A stretch of DNA of 64,000 nucleotides from Kitasatospora terrestris (GCF_039542905.1 NZ_BAABIS010000001.1:8246001-8310000); one strand, 5' to 3'; positions 24,541-33,160 are shown, counted from the stretch's first letter. Notes: a model not told the origin generated them from the sequence alone. Translations and numbers: made by a program.

Positions 24541-24785
24541 CGGCAGAGACGGCAGAGACGGCAGAGACGGCAGAGACGGCAGGGAGGGCAGGGAGGGCGG
24601 GGAGGGCGGGGAGGACGGGGAGGACGGGGAACGCTACGGCGGGGTGCCGTGGCTGCGCCGGCTGTGAGGGGCGCGCCGGCAGAGACGGCGGGGGCGGCTA
24701 CGGCGGGGTGCCGCGGCTGCGCCGGGTGTGACGGCGGGTCGGGCCGCGAGGGGGTGCCGTGGCTGCGCCGGCTGTGAGGGGCGCG
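24541..24785. repeat. Composite repeat region in a gene-free gap
   Basis: The gap 24425-24794 holds no convincing gene. It contains 9-bp tandem copies of CGGCAGAGA from 24541 that decay into GGGAGGGC/GGGAGGAC units to about 24630. A 35-bp unit beginning GGGGTGCCGTGGCTGCGCCG is present exactly at 24641-24675 and 24751-24785, with a diverged copy at 24705-24733. Each copy would encode GVPWLRRL or similar and a stop in different frames. Confidence 0.7.
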
Positions 24786-24794
24786 ACGGCTGCG

Positions 24795-26042
24795 CTACGG
24801 CTGCGGGGGTGTCAGCCGGGCGGCTCGGTCGAGCAGGAGTGCGCGCTCCCGGGCGTTGCCGGCCAGGGCGGCTGCCCGTTCGAACTCCGCGCGGGCCTCC
24901 GCCGGGCGTCCGAGCCGCTCCAGCAGGTCGCCCCGGACGCTCGGCAGCAGGTGGTACCCGCGCAGGGCCGGGGCCTGCGCCAGTCGGTCCACCAACGCCA
25001 GCCCCGCCTCGGGCCCCTCCGCCATGGACACCGCGACGGCCCGGTTCAGTTCCACCACCGGCGAGGGCGTGAGGACGGCGAGCCGGCCGTAGAGCGCGGC
25101 GATCCGGGTCCAGTCGGTGTCCTCGTACCGGGCCGCCGTCGCGTGGCACCCGGCGATCGCCGCCTGCACGGCGTACGGTCCGCTGCCCGCCCGACCCAGC
25201 GCCGCGACCCCGCGGCGGATCAGCAGCCGGTCCCAGCGGGCCCGGTTCTGGTCGGCGAGCAGCACCGGCTCACCGTCCGGACCGGTCCGGGCCGCCAGCC
25301 GCGAGGCCTGGAACTCCAGCAGCGCCGCCAGGCCGTGCACCTCCGGTTCGTCCGGTGCGAGCCCGGCCAGCACCCGGGCCAGGCGCAGCGCGTCCTCGCA
25401 CAGGGCCGGCCGGAGCAGGTCGTCGCCGGCTGTCGCCGCGTACCCCTCGTTGAAGATCAGGTAGATCACTTCGAGCACCGAGGACAGCCGGGCCGCCCGG
25501 TCCGCCCCGTACGGCACCTCGAACGGCACCCTGGCGGTGGCGATGGTCCGCTTCGCCCGGACGATCCGCTGGGCGACCGTCGGCTCCGGCACCAGGAACG
25601 CCCGGGCGATCTCCGCCGTGGTCAGGCCGCCGATCAGCCGCAGGGTGAGCGCGATCCGGGCCTCCGCCGACAGCACCGGGTGGCAGGCGGTGAAGACCAG
25701 CCGCAGCAGGTCGTCGTCGATGTCGTCCGCGTCGGCGGGCTCCGGCGGAGGCACGTCCTCCAGCGACCGGCCGACCTCCGCCAGCTTGCGGGCGTACGTC
25801 TCCCTGCGGCGCACCAGGTCGACCGCCCGGTGCTTGGCGGTGGTCATCAGCCACGCCCCCGGCCGGTCCGGGACGCCGGACCGCGGCCACTGCTCCAGCG
25901 CCGCGACCAGCGCGTCCTGCGCGATCTCCTCGGCGATCCCGACGTCCCGCACGATCCGGGTGACGCCGGCGATGATCCGCGCCGACTCGATCCTGAACAC
26001 CGTCTCGACCGCAGCCGCCGCGCCCCGCTCCGTCACGGCCAC
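24795..26042 (-). CDS. ECF42-type RNA polymerase sigma factor with C-terminal DUF6596 domain
   Basis: A 415-residue sigma factor, about twice the usual ECF length. Region 2 is seen as EIAQDALVAALEQWPRSG and PGAWLMTTAKHRAVDLVRRR (about residues 38-80), and region 4 as LTLRLIGGLTTAEIARAFLVPEPTVAQRIVRAK (about 130-163). A long helical C-terminal part (DUF6596 and TPR-like, about 185-415) is typical of ECF42, where it replaces an anti-sigma factor. ECF42 genes are nearly always beside a DGPF/YCII protein gene, as here. The GTG start at 26042 has no clear ribosome-binding site. Confidence 0.88.
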   Translation of the reverse strand: MAVTERGAAAAVETVFRIESARIIAGVTRIVRDVGIAEEIAQDALVAALEQWPRSGVPDRPGAWLMTTAKHRAVDLVRRRETYARKLAEVGRSLEDVPPPEPADADDIDDDLLRLVFTACHPVLSAEARIALTLRLIGGLTTAEIARAFLVPEPTVAQRIVRAKRTIATARVPFEVPYGADRAARLSSVLEVIYLIFNEGYAATAGDDLLRPALCEDALRLARVLAGLAPDEPEVHGLAALLEFQASRLAARTGPDGEPVLLADQNRARWDRLLIRRGVAALGRAGSGPYAVQAAIAGCHATAARYEDTDWTRIAALYGRLAVLTPSPVVELNRAVAVSMAEGPEAGLALVDRLAQAPALRGYHLLPSVRGDLLERLGRPAEARAEFERAAALAGNARERALLLDRAARLTPPQP

Positions 26043-26154
26043 CCATCAGAGCAGCCGTGAGCGGAACGGGGCAAACCCGACGCGCCGATGCCGGGTCGAC
26101 ATCGCGTCGGCGCCGCGTCGAGGTTCGAGGTCGCGTCGGCGTCGGCGCGGCAGG

Positions 26155-26529
26155 TCAGTTGCCGGGCGGGGTCGGCATCTCGTCGATCTGCCGGATCTCG
26201 GCGCCCACCTCCCAGCTCTCCGGGTGGGTGGACAGGAAGCGGCGGGTCCACTCCTGCGCCTCCGCCATGTCCTTGCACTGCATGATCGCGTACCCGCCGA
26301 CCACCTCGCGCGTCTCGGTGAACGGACCGTCCGTCAGGCTCACCTTGCCGCCCTGCCAGGACAGCCGGGTGCCCTCCGCCGTCGGCTTCAGCCCGTTGGT
26401 CTCCAGCATCACGCCCGCCTTGGTGATCTCCTCGAACAGGGCACCCATCCGCTGCTCGAAACCCGGGTCCGACTCGAAATCGGCGGCCGCCTTCTCGTCG
26501 ATACGGATCAGCGTCATGAATCGGGGCAT
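26155..26529 (-). CDS. YCII-related (DGPF) protein, ECF42 partner
   Basis: A 124-residue YCII/DGPF-domain protein. It starts with FMTLIRIDEKAAADFE, carries the name-giving TDGPFTETREVVGGYAI motif near residues 70-87, and ends with PESWEVGAEIRQIDEMP. The YCII fold is a ferredoxin-like alpha/beta barrel whose activity is unproven. These proteins are encoded next to ECF42 sigma factors and are thought to be controlled by or act with them. ATG 26529 follows GAGGAG by seven bases. It lies 112 bases upstream of the sigma factor on the same strand. Confidence 0.88.
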   Translation of the reverse strand: MPRFMTLIRIDEKAAADFESDPGFEQRMGALFEEITKAGVMLETNGLKPTAEGTRLSWQGGKVSLTDGPFTETREVVGGYAIMQCKDMAEAQEWTRRFLSTHPESWEVGAEIRQIDEMPTPPGN

Positions 26530-26779
26530 GGTGTCGCTCCTCGGTCGTCCGGGCGGGGCCGCTCCCCGCCTCCCAACCATGCGTCGAACGGGAGACGCCG
26601 GGATCGACATCCACGCCGAAGATTTTTCCGAACCCCGTCGACGGGGCCGCCCATGGGTCCGAACCGGGGTACTTCGCGGCCGATGCGGTGACAGCGGCGA
26701 CCGACGGACATGCCGGGCGGTGCCCGCCGGGGACAGATGGTGACCGGCGGGTTCGTACCGGCAGCCGTAGGGGTGAGCG

Positions 26780-27634
26780 ATGCGCGGAGTACACGCGGGG
26801 CTTCGATGGGCGGCGGTCGTCGCCGCCGCGGCGGGGGCGGTCCTGCCCGCCCGGCCCGCCGCAGCCATCGAAGGCGGCTGGGACGCCGACGTCGCGCACC
26901 ACCCGTACCAAGTGGCGGTCGAGTACCGCGGCGCGCACATCTGCGCCGGCAGCGTCCTCGGCCCGTCCAGCGTGCTCGCCCCCGCCCACTGCGCCGACGT
27001 GATGTCCACCGCCGCGCTCACCGTCAGCGTGGGCACCGTCCTGCGCAAGGCCGACCCGAACGACCCGACCGCGCGCGGCCTGCGCCAGCGCGTCGTCGGC
27101 GTCGCCGTACACCCCGCGTACGACCCCTCCACGCGGGCCGCGGACCTCGCCGTCCTCACCCTGGCCGCGCCGCTCGCACTCGGCGACGGCCTGCGGGCGG
27201 TCACCCTCCCCGCCCAGGACAGCGAACCGGCCCCGGGGACGACCGCCACCGTCTCCGGCTGGGGCGCGACCAGCACCCAGACCTCCCGCTCGCCGAAGCT
27301 CCGCGCGGCCCGGGTCACCGTCGTCCCGTGGACCGTCTGCGCCGCCGCGGCCGGTACGGCCGGGGCCGCCACCGCTCCGAGTCCTGCGGTCGCCGCTCCT
27401 GCGGTCACCCCGCCCCCGGCCGTCGCCGGTGAACTGTGCGCCGTCCCCGAACGCGCCCACCTGCGCCGCGGCGACGACGGCAACCCGCTGATCGCCGGCG
27501 ACACCCTGATCGGCATCACCGCAGCACCCGAACCGCCCGGAGCGGACGGCGGCAGCGGCTCCCGCTTCGTCAACACCGGCGCGTACAGCGCCTGGATCCG
27601 CACCGCCGCCCGCCTGCCCGCCGCCTCCGGGTGA
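26780..27634 (+). CDS. Secreted trypsin-like (S1) protease homologue lacking the catalytic Ser
   Basis: A 284-residue secreted protein with a signal peptide (about residues 1-29, ending PARPAAA). The mature protein would start IEGG, matching the IVGG start of activated trypsins. His is kept in VLAPAHCAD and Asp in AADLAVLTL, but the nucleophile motif GDSGGP reads GDDGNP (codons near 27469-27486), so Ser is replaced by Asp and the oxyanion Gly by Asn. It should be inactive as a protease and may act as a binding protein or inhibitor. An Ala/Pro-rich insert lies near residue 200. ATG 26780 has AGGGGTGAG upstream. The frame is intact, so it is not a recent pseudogene. Confidence 0.85.
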   Translation: MRGVHAGLRWAAVVAAAAGAVLPARPAAAIEGGWDADVAHHPYQVAVEYRGAHICAGSVLGPSSVLAPAHCADVMSTAALTVSVGTVLRKADPNDPTARGLRQRVVGVAVHPAYDPSTRAADLAVLTLAAPLALGDGLRAVTLPAQDSEPAPGTTATVSGWGATSTQTSRSPKLRAARVTVVPWTVCAAAAGTAGAATAPSPAVAAPAVTPPPAVAGELCAVPERAHLRRGDDGNPLIAGDTLIGITAAPEPPGADGGSGSRFVNTGAYSAWIRTAARLPAASG

Positions 27635-27697
27635 CCGGGACGACCCCGGCCGGAAAACCGCTGGAACCACGGCCGCAGGCTCCGGCACGATCGTCCG

Positions 27698-28045
27698 ATG
27701 GGCGCATTGGACGCAGTCGCAGCACGCGTCGCCGCAGGGGCGACCGTCGAATTCCGACCGACCGGCACGTCGATGGTGCCGCTCGTCCGCAGCCGCCAAC
27801 TCGTCGCCGTCGCCCCGGCCGACCCGACCAGGCTGCGCCCCGGCGACATCGTCCTCGCCAAAGTCGCCGGCACCGTCTACCTGCACCTGGTGTCGTCCGT
27901 CGACCCGGCCCGCAAGCGCGTCCAGATCAGCAACAACCGCGGCCGCGTCAACGGCTGGACCAGCCACGACCGGGTCTACGGCATCTGCCTCGCGGTGGAC
28001 GGTGTCCCGCGCCCCGGCGCCGCCGACAAGGCGCGCACCGGCTGA
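27698..28045 (+). CDS. Small S24/S26 peptidase-like protein
   Basis: A 115-residue protein with one LexA/signal-peptidase-like fold. PTGTSMVPLVRSRQLVAVAP (about residues 21-40) has the S-M-x-P Ser motif of S24/S26 enzymes, and RLRPGDIVLAKV follows as in LexA and phage repressors. The second-strand Lys that acts as base in LexA (T-V-K) reads GTVYLHLV here, so catalysis is doubtful. There is no DNA-binding domain and no membrane anchor. Function is unknown; it could be a leftover of a repressor or a stand-alone processing domain. Confidence 0.65.
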   Translation: MGALDAVAARVAAGATVEFRPTGTSMVPLVRSRQLVAVAPADPTRLRPGDIVLAKVAGTVYLHLVSSVDPARKRVQISNNRGRVNGWTSHDRVYGICLAVDGVPRPGAADKARTG

Positions 28046-28070
28046 CCCCCGGGGCCGCGCCGGTGGCGGG

Positions 28071-28622
28071 TCACGCGGACGGCAGGGACGCCGGAACCTG
28101 GCCGGTCTCCACCCAGGAGGTCACGATCGGCTCGACGGACACACCGAAGGCACCCGCCAGCAGGACGTGCAGCAGCAGCCCGGTCGCCTTCGCGAACAGC
28201 AGCGGCGACGACTCCCGGTCGTACCCCGCCCGGTCGACCACCAGCCTCCCGGCCGGCAGCGCGCCGCCGTTCAGGTACGGCCACAACCCGTGCACCACGG
28301 CATCGTCCAGCCCCTCGGGCAGGCCCGGCAGCAGCACCCCGGGAAGCAGCCCCGGCAGCGGCGCCGGCCCGACCGTCTCCCAGTACCGGACCCGCCAGTC
28401 CAGCCGCTCGCCCTCGCCCGGCACGTACTCGCCGCCCACCAGCGCGACGGCCCGCTGACCGCCGTAGTTCCGGTGCGCCTCCAGCACCGCCCGCGACCGC
28501 ACACCCGAGGCGACCGGACGGGCCGCCGCCAGCCCGCCGAGACCGCGCTTGCCCAGCAGCCGGAACTCGACGCGGTCGCCGTCGACGGCCGCCTCCGTCC
28601 CGGACGTCCTCACGGCGAACAC
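28071..28622 (-). CDS. Hypothetical protein
   Basis: A 183-residue protein of unknown function. The start GTG 28622 is well supported by GGAAGGAG six bases upstream. The sequence shows strands around VEFRLLGKRGLGG, a Gly/Leu/Pro-rich centre (LPGLLPGVLLPGLPEGLDD) and a hydrophobic helix SPLLFAKATGLLLHVLLAGA near residues 140-160 that may be membrane-associated. There is no signal peptide. It is convergent with the S24/S26-like gene and unrelated in sense to it. Confidence 0.6.
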   Translation of the reverse strand: MFAVRTSGTEAAVDGDRVEFRLLGKRGLGGLAAARPVASGVRSRAVLEAHRNYGGQRAVALVGGEYVPGEGERLDWRVRYWETVGPAPLPGLLPGVLLPGLPEGLDDAVVHGLWPYLNGGALPAGRLVVDRAGYDRESSPLLFAKATGLLLHVLLAGAFGVSVEPIVTSWVETGQVPASLPSA

Positions 28623-28749
28623 AGGGAGCTCCTTCCGGCCATGGCGGCATCAGATCACCCCGGCGCCCCGGCCGACCAGCGGATTTCCGTCACCGACGAC
28701 GCGACGAACGCGGTTGACGCGTCCGGACGGCGGATGATCGGCTTCCGGC

Positions 28750-29121
28750 ATGGACGACAGCTCGACCCGTGACCGGCTGCCACCCGAGGCGGTCGAACTC
28801 CTGCAGGCACTCCTCCGGGACGACACGCCGGCCCACCGTGCCCTGCGGTCGCAGATCCCCCACTTGAGGGTCACCGGCGGATGCCCGTGCCCGTGTCCCA
28901 GTCTCGACTTCGGCCCAGCCGAAGTGGGCGAGGTCGCGGTGGAGCCGGCACCGGTCACCGGGCAGCCCGTGGCCGAGGCCGTCGTGCTCGACGCCGCGGG
29001 CCAGGAGATCGGCGGAGTGATGGTGTTCGCCCACGACGGGTACCTGTCCAACCTGGAGGTCTACACCTGGGAGGACGCGCCGATGGCGGGCCTCCCCGCT
29101 CCCGACCGCCTGCGCTGGTGA
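28750..29121 (+). CDS. Conserved hypothetical protein with Cys-rich motif
   Basis: A 123-residue protein with the motif VTGGCPCPCPSLDFG (about residues 41-55), three closely spaced Cys, then a strand pair and a final LSNLEVYTWEDAP block. Similar short proteins occur as orphans in many bacteria, but I know of no assigned role. The Cys cluster could bind a metal. A TTGACG box lies at 28714-28719, but no well-spaced -10 is seen. It lies alone between two minus-strand genes. Confidence 0.6.
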   Translation: MDDSSTRDRLPPEAVELLQALLRDDTPAHRALRSQIPHLRVTGGCPCPCPSLDFGPAEVGEVAVEPAPVTGQPVAEAVVLDAAGQEIGGVMVFAHDGYLSNLEVYTWEDAPMAGLPAPDRLRW

Positions 29122-29189
29122 GTGCGCCGGCGGCAGCGGTTCAGGACGCTGCCGCCGGCGCACTCACCGGGCGGGCGGGCCCGCGACGC

Positions 29190-29870
29190 TCAGGCGCGCT
29201 TGATCGCCGGGAAGGCCGCCGTCGTGTCGACGTAGTACTTGCGGACCAGCGGGCCGAATCCGTCCGGCGAGTTGCCGAGGACCATGTCCTTGATCACCTG
29301 GTTGCACTTCGCGTCGGTGAACGCCGACACCTTCGCAACGGTGCCGGCGCCGCCGAGGGCGACGGGGATCCACGCGTTCCGGGACTCCGGCGTGGCGCTG
29401 ACGTCCGGGTCGAGGCCCAGGAAGAACCGGCGCCCGCCGGGCTCCTGCCCGGTGGCCAGGAGCAGGATCACGTGGAAACCGGTGCCCTGCTTGTTGTGGA
29501 ACGTGCTCCTGGCTCCCGCCACGTGCCCGGTCGGACCGTTGACGGTCACGGCACGGTCGCCGTGCAGGATGGTGCTGATCCCCGCCCACTTGGGGGCGAT
29601 CTCGACCGCCGCCGACAGATCCCCCGGCTCGTAGAGCCCTCCGGCGCCGGGGCTCAACCGCTCGCCCAGATCCTTGGCACGCTCACCGCAGAGCTTGTCC
29701 AGCACTCCGTTGAAGAAGGTGGAATCGGTCGGCATCTGCAACCAGACCTTGAGACGGTCGAGAGCGGTGGCCGCCACCGTGGCGTCGATCGCCTGCGAGA
29801 TCCGAGCCCGCAGTGTCGCGACCGCCGGGGTCGTCACGTCCCCGGCTTGGACGTACGCCTGCTCGATCAT
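29190..29870 (-). CDS. Hypothetical protein
   Basis: A 226-residue protein of unknown function. ATG 29870 is chosen because GGGGGGAG lies five bases upstream. It has an N-terminal helical part, then a segment with NKQGTGFHVILLLATGQEPG and FFLGLDPDVSATPESRNAW that looks like an alpha/beta core, and ends in helices with a short KYYVDTTAAFPAIKRA tail. No signal peptide or membrane helix is seen. No homologous family comes to mind. Confidence 0.6.
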   Translation of the reverse strand: MIEQAYVQAGDVTTPAVATLRARISQAIDATVAATALDRLKVWLQMPTDSTFFNGVLDKLCGERAKDLGERLSPGAGGLYEPGDLSAAVEIAPKWAGISTILHGDRAVTVNGPTGHVAGARSTFHNKQGTGFHVILLLATGQEPGGRRFFLGLDPDVSATPESRNAWIPVALGGAGTVAKVSAFTDAKCNQVIKDMVLGNSPDGFGPLVRKYYVDTTAAFPAIKRA

Positions 29871-30038
29871 GAGAACTCCCCCCAGAGTCAACTCCCCTGC
29901 CCCCACTATGGCGTACGGAACCCGCCACCCGTGGTGCAACGAGGAAACGGAGTGTCAGACCGAGCGGGGCGACCTGAACCTGCGAGGACGGGCGGGGTGT
30001 CGTGGGCGAGGCGCGGAGACGTCGGTCGGTGGGCAGGC

Positions 30039-30044
30039 TAGGAT
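30039..30044 (+). promoter_or_regulatory. -10 box (TAGGAT) of leaderless grpB transcript
   Basis: TAGGAT is followed by exactly seven bases and the GTG start at 30052. Confidence 0.5.
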
Positions 30045-30051
30045 CGCGCGG

Positions 30052-30648
30052 GTGGCATCGGATATCCGGCACCAGGTCGTCGTGGTCGAGCCCGATCCGC
30101 TGTGGGAGCAGGGCGGACGCACGCTCGCGAAGGAGCTGCGCGGCGCGCTCGGCCCGCTCGCGGTGCGCGTCGAGCACATCGGCAGCACGGCGATCCCCGG
30201 GATGGCCGCCAAGCCCGTCCTCGACCTGCAGGTGAGTGTCGCCGACCTCGCGGCGGCGGAGACGGTTTTCGACGGGCCGCTCGGCGCACGGGGGTTCCGG
30301 CTCTCGCCGTACCGGTACGACCACGTGCCGGCCGGACGGGACGACGACCCGGAGCGGTGGGCCAAGCGGTACTGGTCGCGACGCGGCGAAGCCGCTGCGG
30401 GCCCGGACTGCAACCTGCACGTGCGGCTCGTCGGGTCGCCGAACGAGCGGCTGGCGCTGCTGTTCCGCGACTGGTTCCGCGCCCACCCCGAGGCGGTGCC
30501 CGCGTACGCGCAGTTCAAGACGGTGCTCGCCGGTGCCCTCGCCGACCTGGACGACTACGCCGACGTCAAGGACCCGGTGGTCGACCTGGTCGTGGTGGTG
30601 GCGGAGGAGTGGGCCGCGGCGACCGGTTGGGAGCCGTACCGCACCTGA
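30052..30648 (+). CDS. GrpB family protein (nucleotidyltransferase superfamily)
   Basis: A 198-residue GrpB/UPF0157-type protein. The core motif RVEHIGSTAIPGMAAKPVLD (about residues 38-57) is the nucleotidyltransferase-like signature of this family, and RNLHVR-like NLHVRLVGSPNERLALLFRDW follows. Substrates are unknown; some fusions join it to dephospho-CoA kinase, but this one is free-standing. The GTG start at 30052 is supported by the leaderless TAGGAT-N7 arrangement. It is convergent with the MFS-PP2C gene. Confidence 0.82.
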   Translation: MASDIRHQVVVVEPDPLWEQGGRTLAKELRGALGPLAVRVEHIGSTAIPGMAAKPVLDLQVSVADLAAAETVFDGPLGARGFRLSPYRYDHVPAGRDDDPERWAKRYWSRRGEAAAGPDCNLHVRLVGSPNERLALLFRDWFRAHPEAVPAYAQFKTVLAGALADLDDYADVKDPVVDLVVVVAEEWAAATGWEPYRT

Positions 30649-30713
30649 TGCGCCGACCGCACCGGTGGGGCCTGCGCCGCCCACGACCTCTGCTGCGGGA
30701 GGGGATCGAGAGC

Positions 30714-30788
30714 ATGGCGGGTGTCCTCGTCGGGCCGCTGGAGGCCGGGGAGCTGACGGACGTGCTCTCGCTGTTCGACGAGAACTGA
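30714..30788 (+). CDS. Possible 24-residue peptide
   Basis: An ATG at 30714 follows GGGAGGGG by nine bases and opens 24 codons of an acidic peptide ending LSLFDEN. The ribosome-binding site is good but nothing else supports it. It may be a fragment or chance frame downstream of grpB. Confidence 0.25.
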   Translation: MAGVLVGPLEAGELTDVLSLFDEN

Positions 30789-30853
30789 TCGGCCGGGGAC
30801 AGGAGTCGTCGGCGTGCGGGTCGTCGACGGCGGTGCCGGTGCGGATGTGCTCC

Positions 30854-33160
30854 TCAGCGGGCGGGTCGGCGGTCGAGGGCGATGATCGCGATGTCGTCGC
30901 CGAGCTGGTGGGTCCACTGGCGGGCGTCGGCGGTGAGGAAGCGGACCAGGTCGTCGGGGGCGGCGGACGGGGCGTGGGCGAGGCGTTCGGTGAGGGGGTA
31001 GAACTCGCCGGAGGCGTTGCGGGCCTCGCTGAGGCCGTCGGTGTGCAGGAGCAGCGTGGTGCCGGCGGGGAGCGGGATCCGGGCGGGCGCGGGGGCGGCG
31101 CGGTCGCCGAGGACGCCGAAGCCGAGCGGCAGCAGCGCGGGGACGGCGAGTTCGGAGGTCGAGGCGGGGGTGACGGCGAGCGGGGCGAGGTGGCCGCAGT
31201 TGATGACGGCGAGCTGGTCGTCGCCGTCGCGGAGTTCCAGGATCAGCGCGGTGGCGAACAGTTCCTCGTCCTCGCGGGTGACGGCGGCGCGGACCAGCTG
31301 CCGGTCGAGACGGGCGGCGAGCTCGCCGAGGTCGGGCGTCTCGTGGACCTGGGAGCGGAAGCAGCCGAGCAGGTCGGTGACGGTCTGCACCGCCTGCAGG
31401 CCCTTGCCGCGGACGTCGCCGAGCAGGATCCGCGCCCCGTACGGGGTGTGCAGTGCCTCGTAGAAGTCTCCGCCGATGCCGGTGTCGGCGGTGGCCGGCT
31501 CGTACAGGGAGGCGAGCCGCAGGTCGCCGAGGCGGGGCGGGACGTCGCGCAGGACGGCCCGCTGCAGGGCGGTGGCGGAGGCGCGGGAGGTCGCCAGCCG
31601 GTCGGCCTGCCGGACGCGGATCCAGGCGGCGGCGCCCGCGGCCAGGCCGATCGCCATCACCGAGGCGATCGCCCACGGCCGGTCGGCGTGGTCGGCGCCG
31701 GCCAGTCCGCGCAGCAGCAGGTACTGGACGCCGGCCGCGCCCGCGACCGCCAGGACCACGGTCCGCTTCCCGAGCGCGAGGGCGGCCGCGCCCGCCACCA
31801 CGGTGCCCACCCAGATCAGCTCGTGCACCCCGGCGTGCCCGGCCGTCGCGAGCACCGTGGACGCGTGCGGCACGGCCGCGGCGGCGGCCGTGCCCAGCAG
31901 CAGCGCCACCGGGTACAGGCCGCACATCGTGGTCCGGCACTGCCGGGGCAGCGCCGCCAGGAACTCCGTCGCCTGCGGCACCTGGGCCAGCATCAGGCCG
32001 AAGCCGACCAGGGCCGCGATCACCCCCGCGACGGCCGTCGCCGCCGTCGCGCCCGACGGCAGCGCATGGAGCAGGACCATCCCCACGGCGGCCAGCGGCA
32101 GGCCGAGCGAGGCGGCGGCGACCCGGGAGACGCCTCGCCGCGCGGCGAGCAGGCCGGCCGCCGCCGTACCGAGGCCGAACGCCGACACCGCCAGCAGCCC
32201 CTGCCACGGCGGCGCGCCGGCGGCGGTCGTCAGCGCGGGCACGGCGAGCACCAGGACGACCTCGGTGAAGCCCAGCGCGACGGCGGCCGCGGTCGCCGAC
32301 AGCGTCTCGGGGACCGGCACCCGCCAGGCGCGCGGGCGGCGCCGGGCCGAAGCCCGCAGGGCCGCGAAGCCCGCCACCGCGAGCGCCGGCCCGGCCGTCT
32401 CGGCCGCCAGCACCCACGGATCGGCCCAGCCGCGGGCCGGGCCGAGCTGGAGCGCGGCCACGGTCAGGGCGACCGCGGGCAGCATCACCGCGGTGAACGC
32501 CGCGACCTCCGCCGGGCGGGCGCGCGGGGCGTCGGCGGGTGGCAGGAAGCGGCGGACGGCCAGCGCCAGCCCTGCGGCCACCAGCGGGACCACCGCGGCG
32601 AGAGCCCGCCAACCGACCTGGTCGACCAGGCGGGCCGCCAGGTTGGACACCGCGAAGAACGCCAGCCCCATGGCCGCCAGCACGCCGCCGACCACCCGGC
32701 CGATCCGGCCCGGCAGGTGCCGCTCCGGCACCGACGCCAGGCACACCACGAACGTCGCGCTGACCGCCATCCCGACCAGCACCCGGGCGAGGTTGAACGA
32801 CCACGGGTCGAAGGCGGCCACCAGCAGGAGGCCGCCCGCGCAGAGTGAGGTGAGGGACCAGGAGAGGACCCGGCGGGCACCGAACAGGTCCGCCGCCGGG
32901 CCGGCTGCGAACAGCCCTGCGACCACCACCAGCACGCCGAGGACCTGCCCGATCCCGGCGCGCGCCGGGCCGACACCGAGCTCGACCGCCGCGTGGGGCG
33001 CGGCCGCGCCCTGCAGGCCGGGCAGCAGCACGCACATCACGGCCACCACCGTCAGCAGCACGCTCACCAGCCGCGCCGGCTCCGACGGCCGCCGGACCCC
33101 GCTCACCTCTCCGGTGGCCGTCGCCTCCGCCGTCACCCCTGCCACCGTCCGCTTCCACAC
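30854..33160 (-). CDS. MFS-type membrane protein fused to a SpoIIE/PP2C phosphatase
   Basis: A 768-residue protein joining a membrane part with about 12-14 helices (residues 20-505) to a cytoplasmic SpoIIE-type PP2C domain (about 530-768). The membrane part has MFS features such as AAGPAADLFGARRVLSW after helix 2 and a second half with repeated Ala/Gly-rich helices. The phosphatase keeps metal-binding acids in IGGDFYEAL, LLGDVRGKGLQA, LLLHTDGLSEA and LGDDIAIIA. It may sense a solute or membrane state and dephosphorylate a STAS protein. The start GTG 33160 follows TAGGCT by seven bases (leaderless); GTG 33166 is the alternative. Confidence 0.83.
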   Translation of the reverse strand: MWKRTVAGVTAEATATGEVSGVRRPSEPARLVSVLLTVVAVMCVLLPGLQGAAAPHAAVELGVGPARAGIGQVLGVLVVVAGLFAAGPAADLFGARRVLSWSLTSLCAGGLLLVAAFDPWSFNLARVLVGMAVSATFVVCLASVPERHLPGRIGRVVGGVLAAMGLAFFAVSNLAARLVDQVGWRALAAVVPLVAAGLALAVRRFLPPADAPRARPAEVAAFTAVMLPAVALTVAALQLGPARGWADPWVLAAETAGPALAVAGFAALRASARRRPRAWRVPVPETLSATAAAVALGFTEVVLVLAVPALTTAAGAPPWQGLLAVSAFGLGTAAAGLLAARRGVSRVAAASLGLPLAAVGMVLLHALPSGATAATAVAGVIAALVGFGLMLAQVPQATEFLAALPRQCRTTMCGLYPVALLLGTAAAAAVPHASTVLATAGHAGVHELIWVGTVVAGAAALALGKRTVVLAVAGAAGVQYLLLRGLAGADHADRPWAIASVMAIGLAAGAAAWIRVRQADRLATSRASATALQRAVLRDVPPRLGDLRLASLYEPATADTGIGGDFYEALHTPYGARILLGDVRGKGLQAVQTVTDLLGCFRSQVHETPDLGELAARLDRQLVRAAVTREDEELFATALILELRDGDDQLAVINCGHLAPLAVTPASTSELAVPALLPLGFGVLGDRAAPAPARIPLPAGTTLLLHTDGLSEARNASGEFYPLTERLAHAPSAAPDDLVRFLTADARQWTHQLGDDIAIIALDRRPAR

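Noticed and set aside
24541..24630. Short tandem units considered as a CRISPR array.
   Set aside because: Units are 8-9 bp and contiguous without unique spacers, and no cas genes are present.
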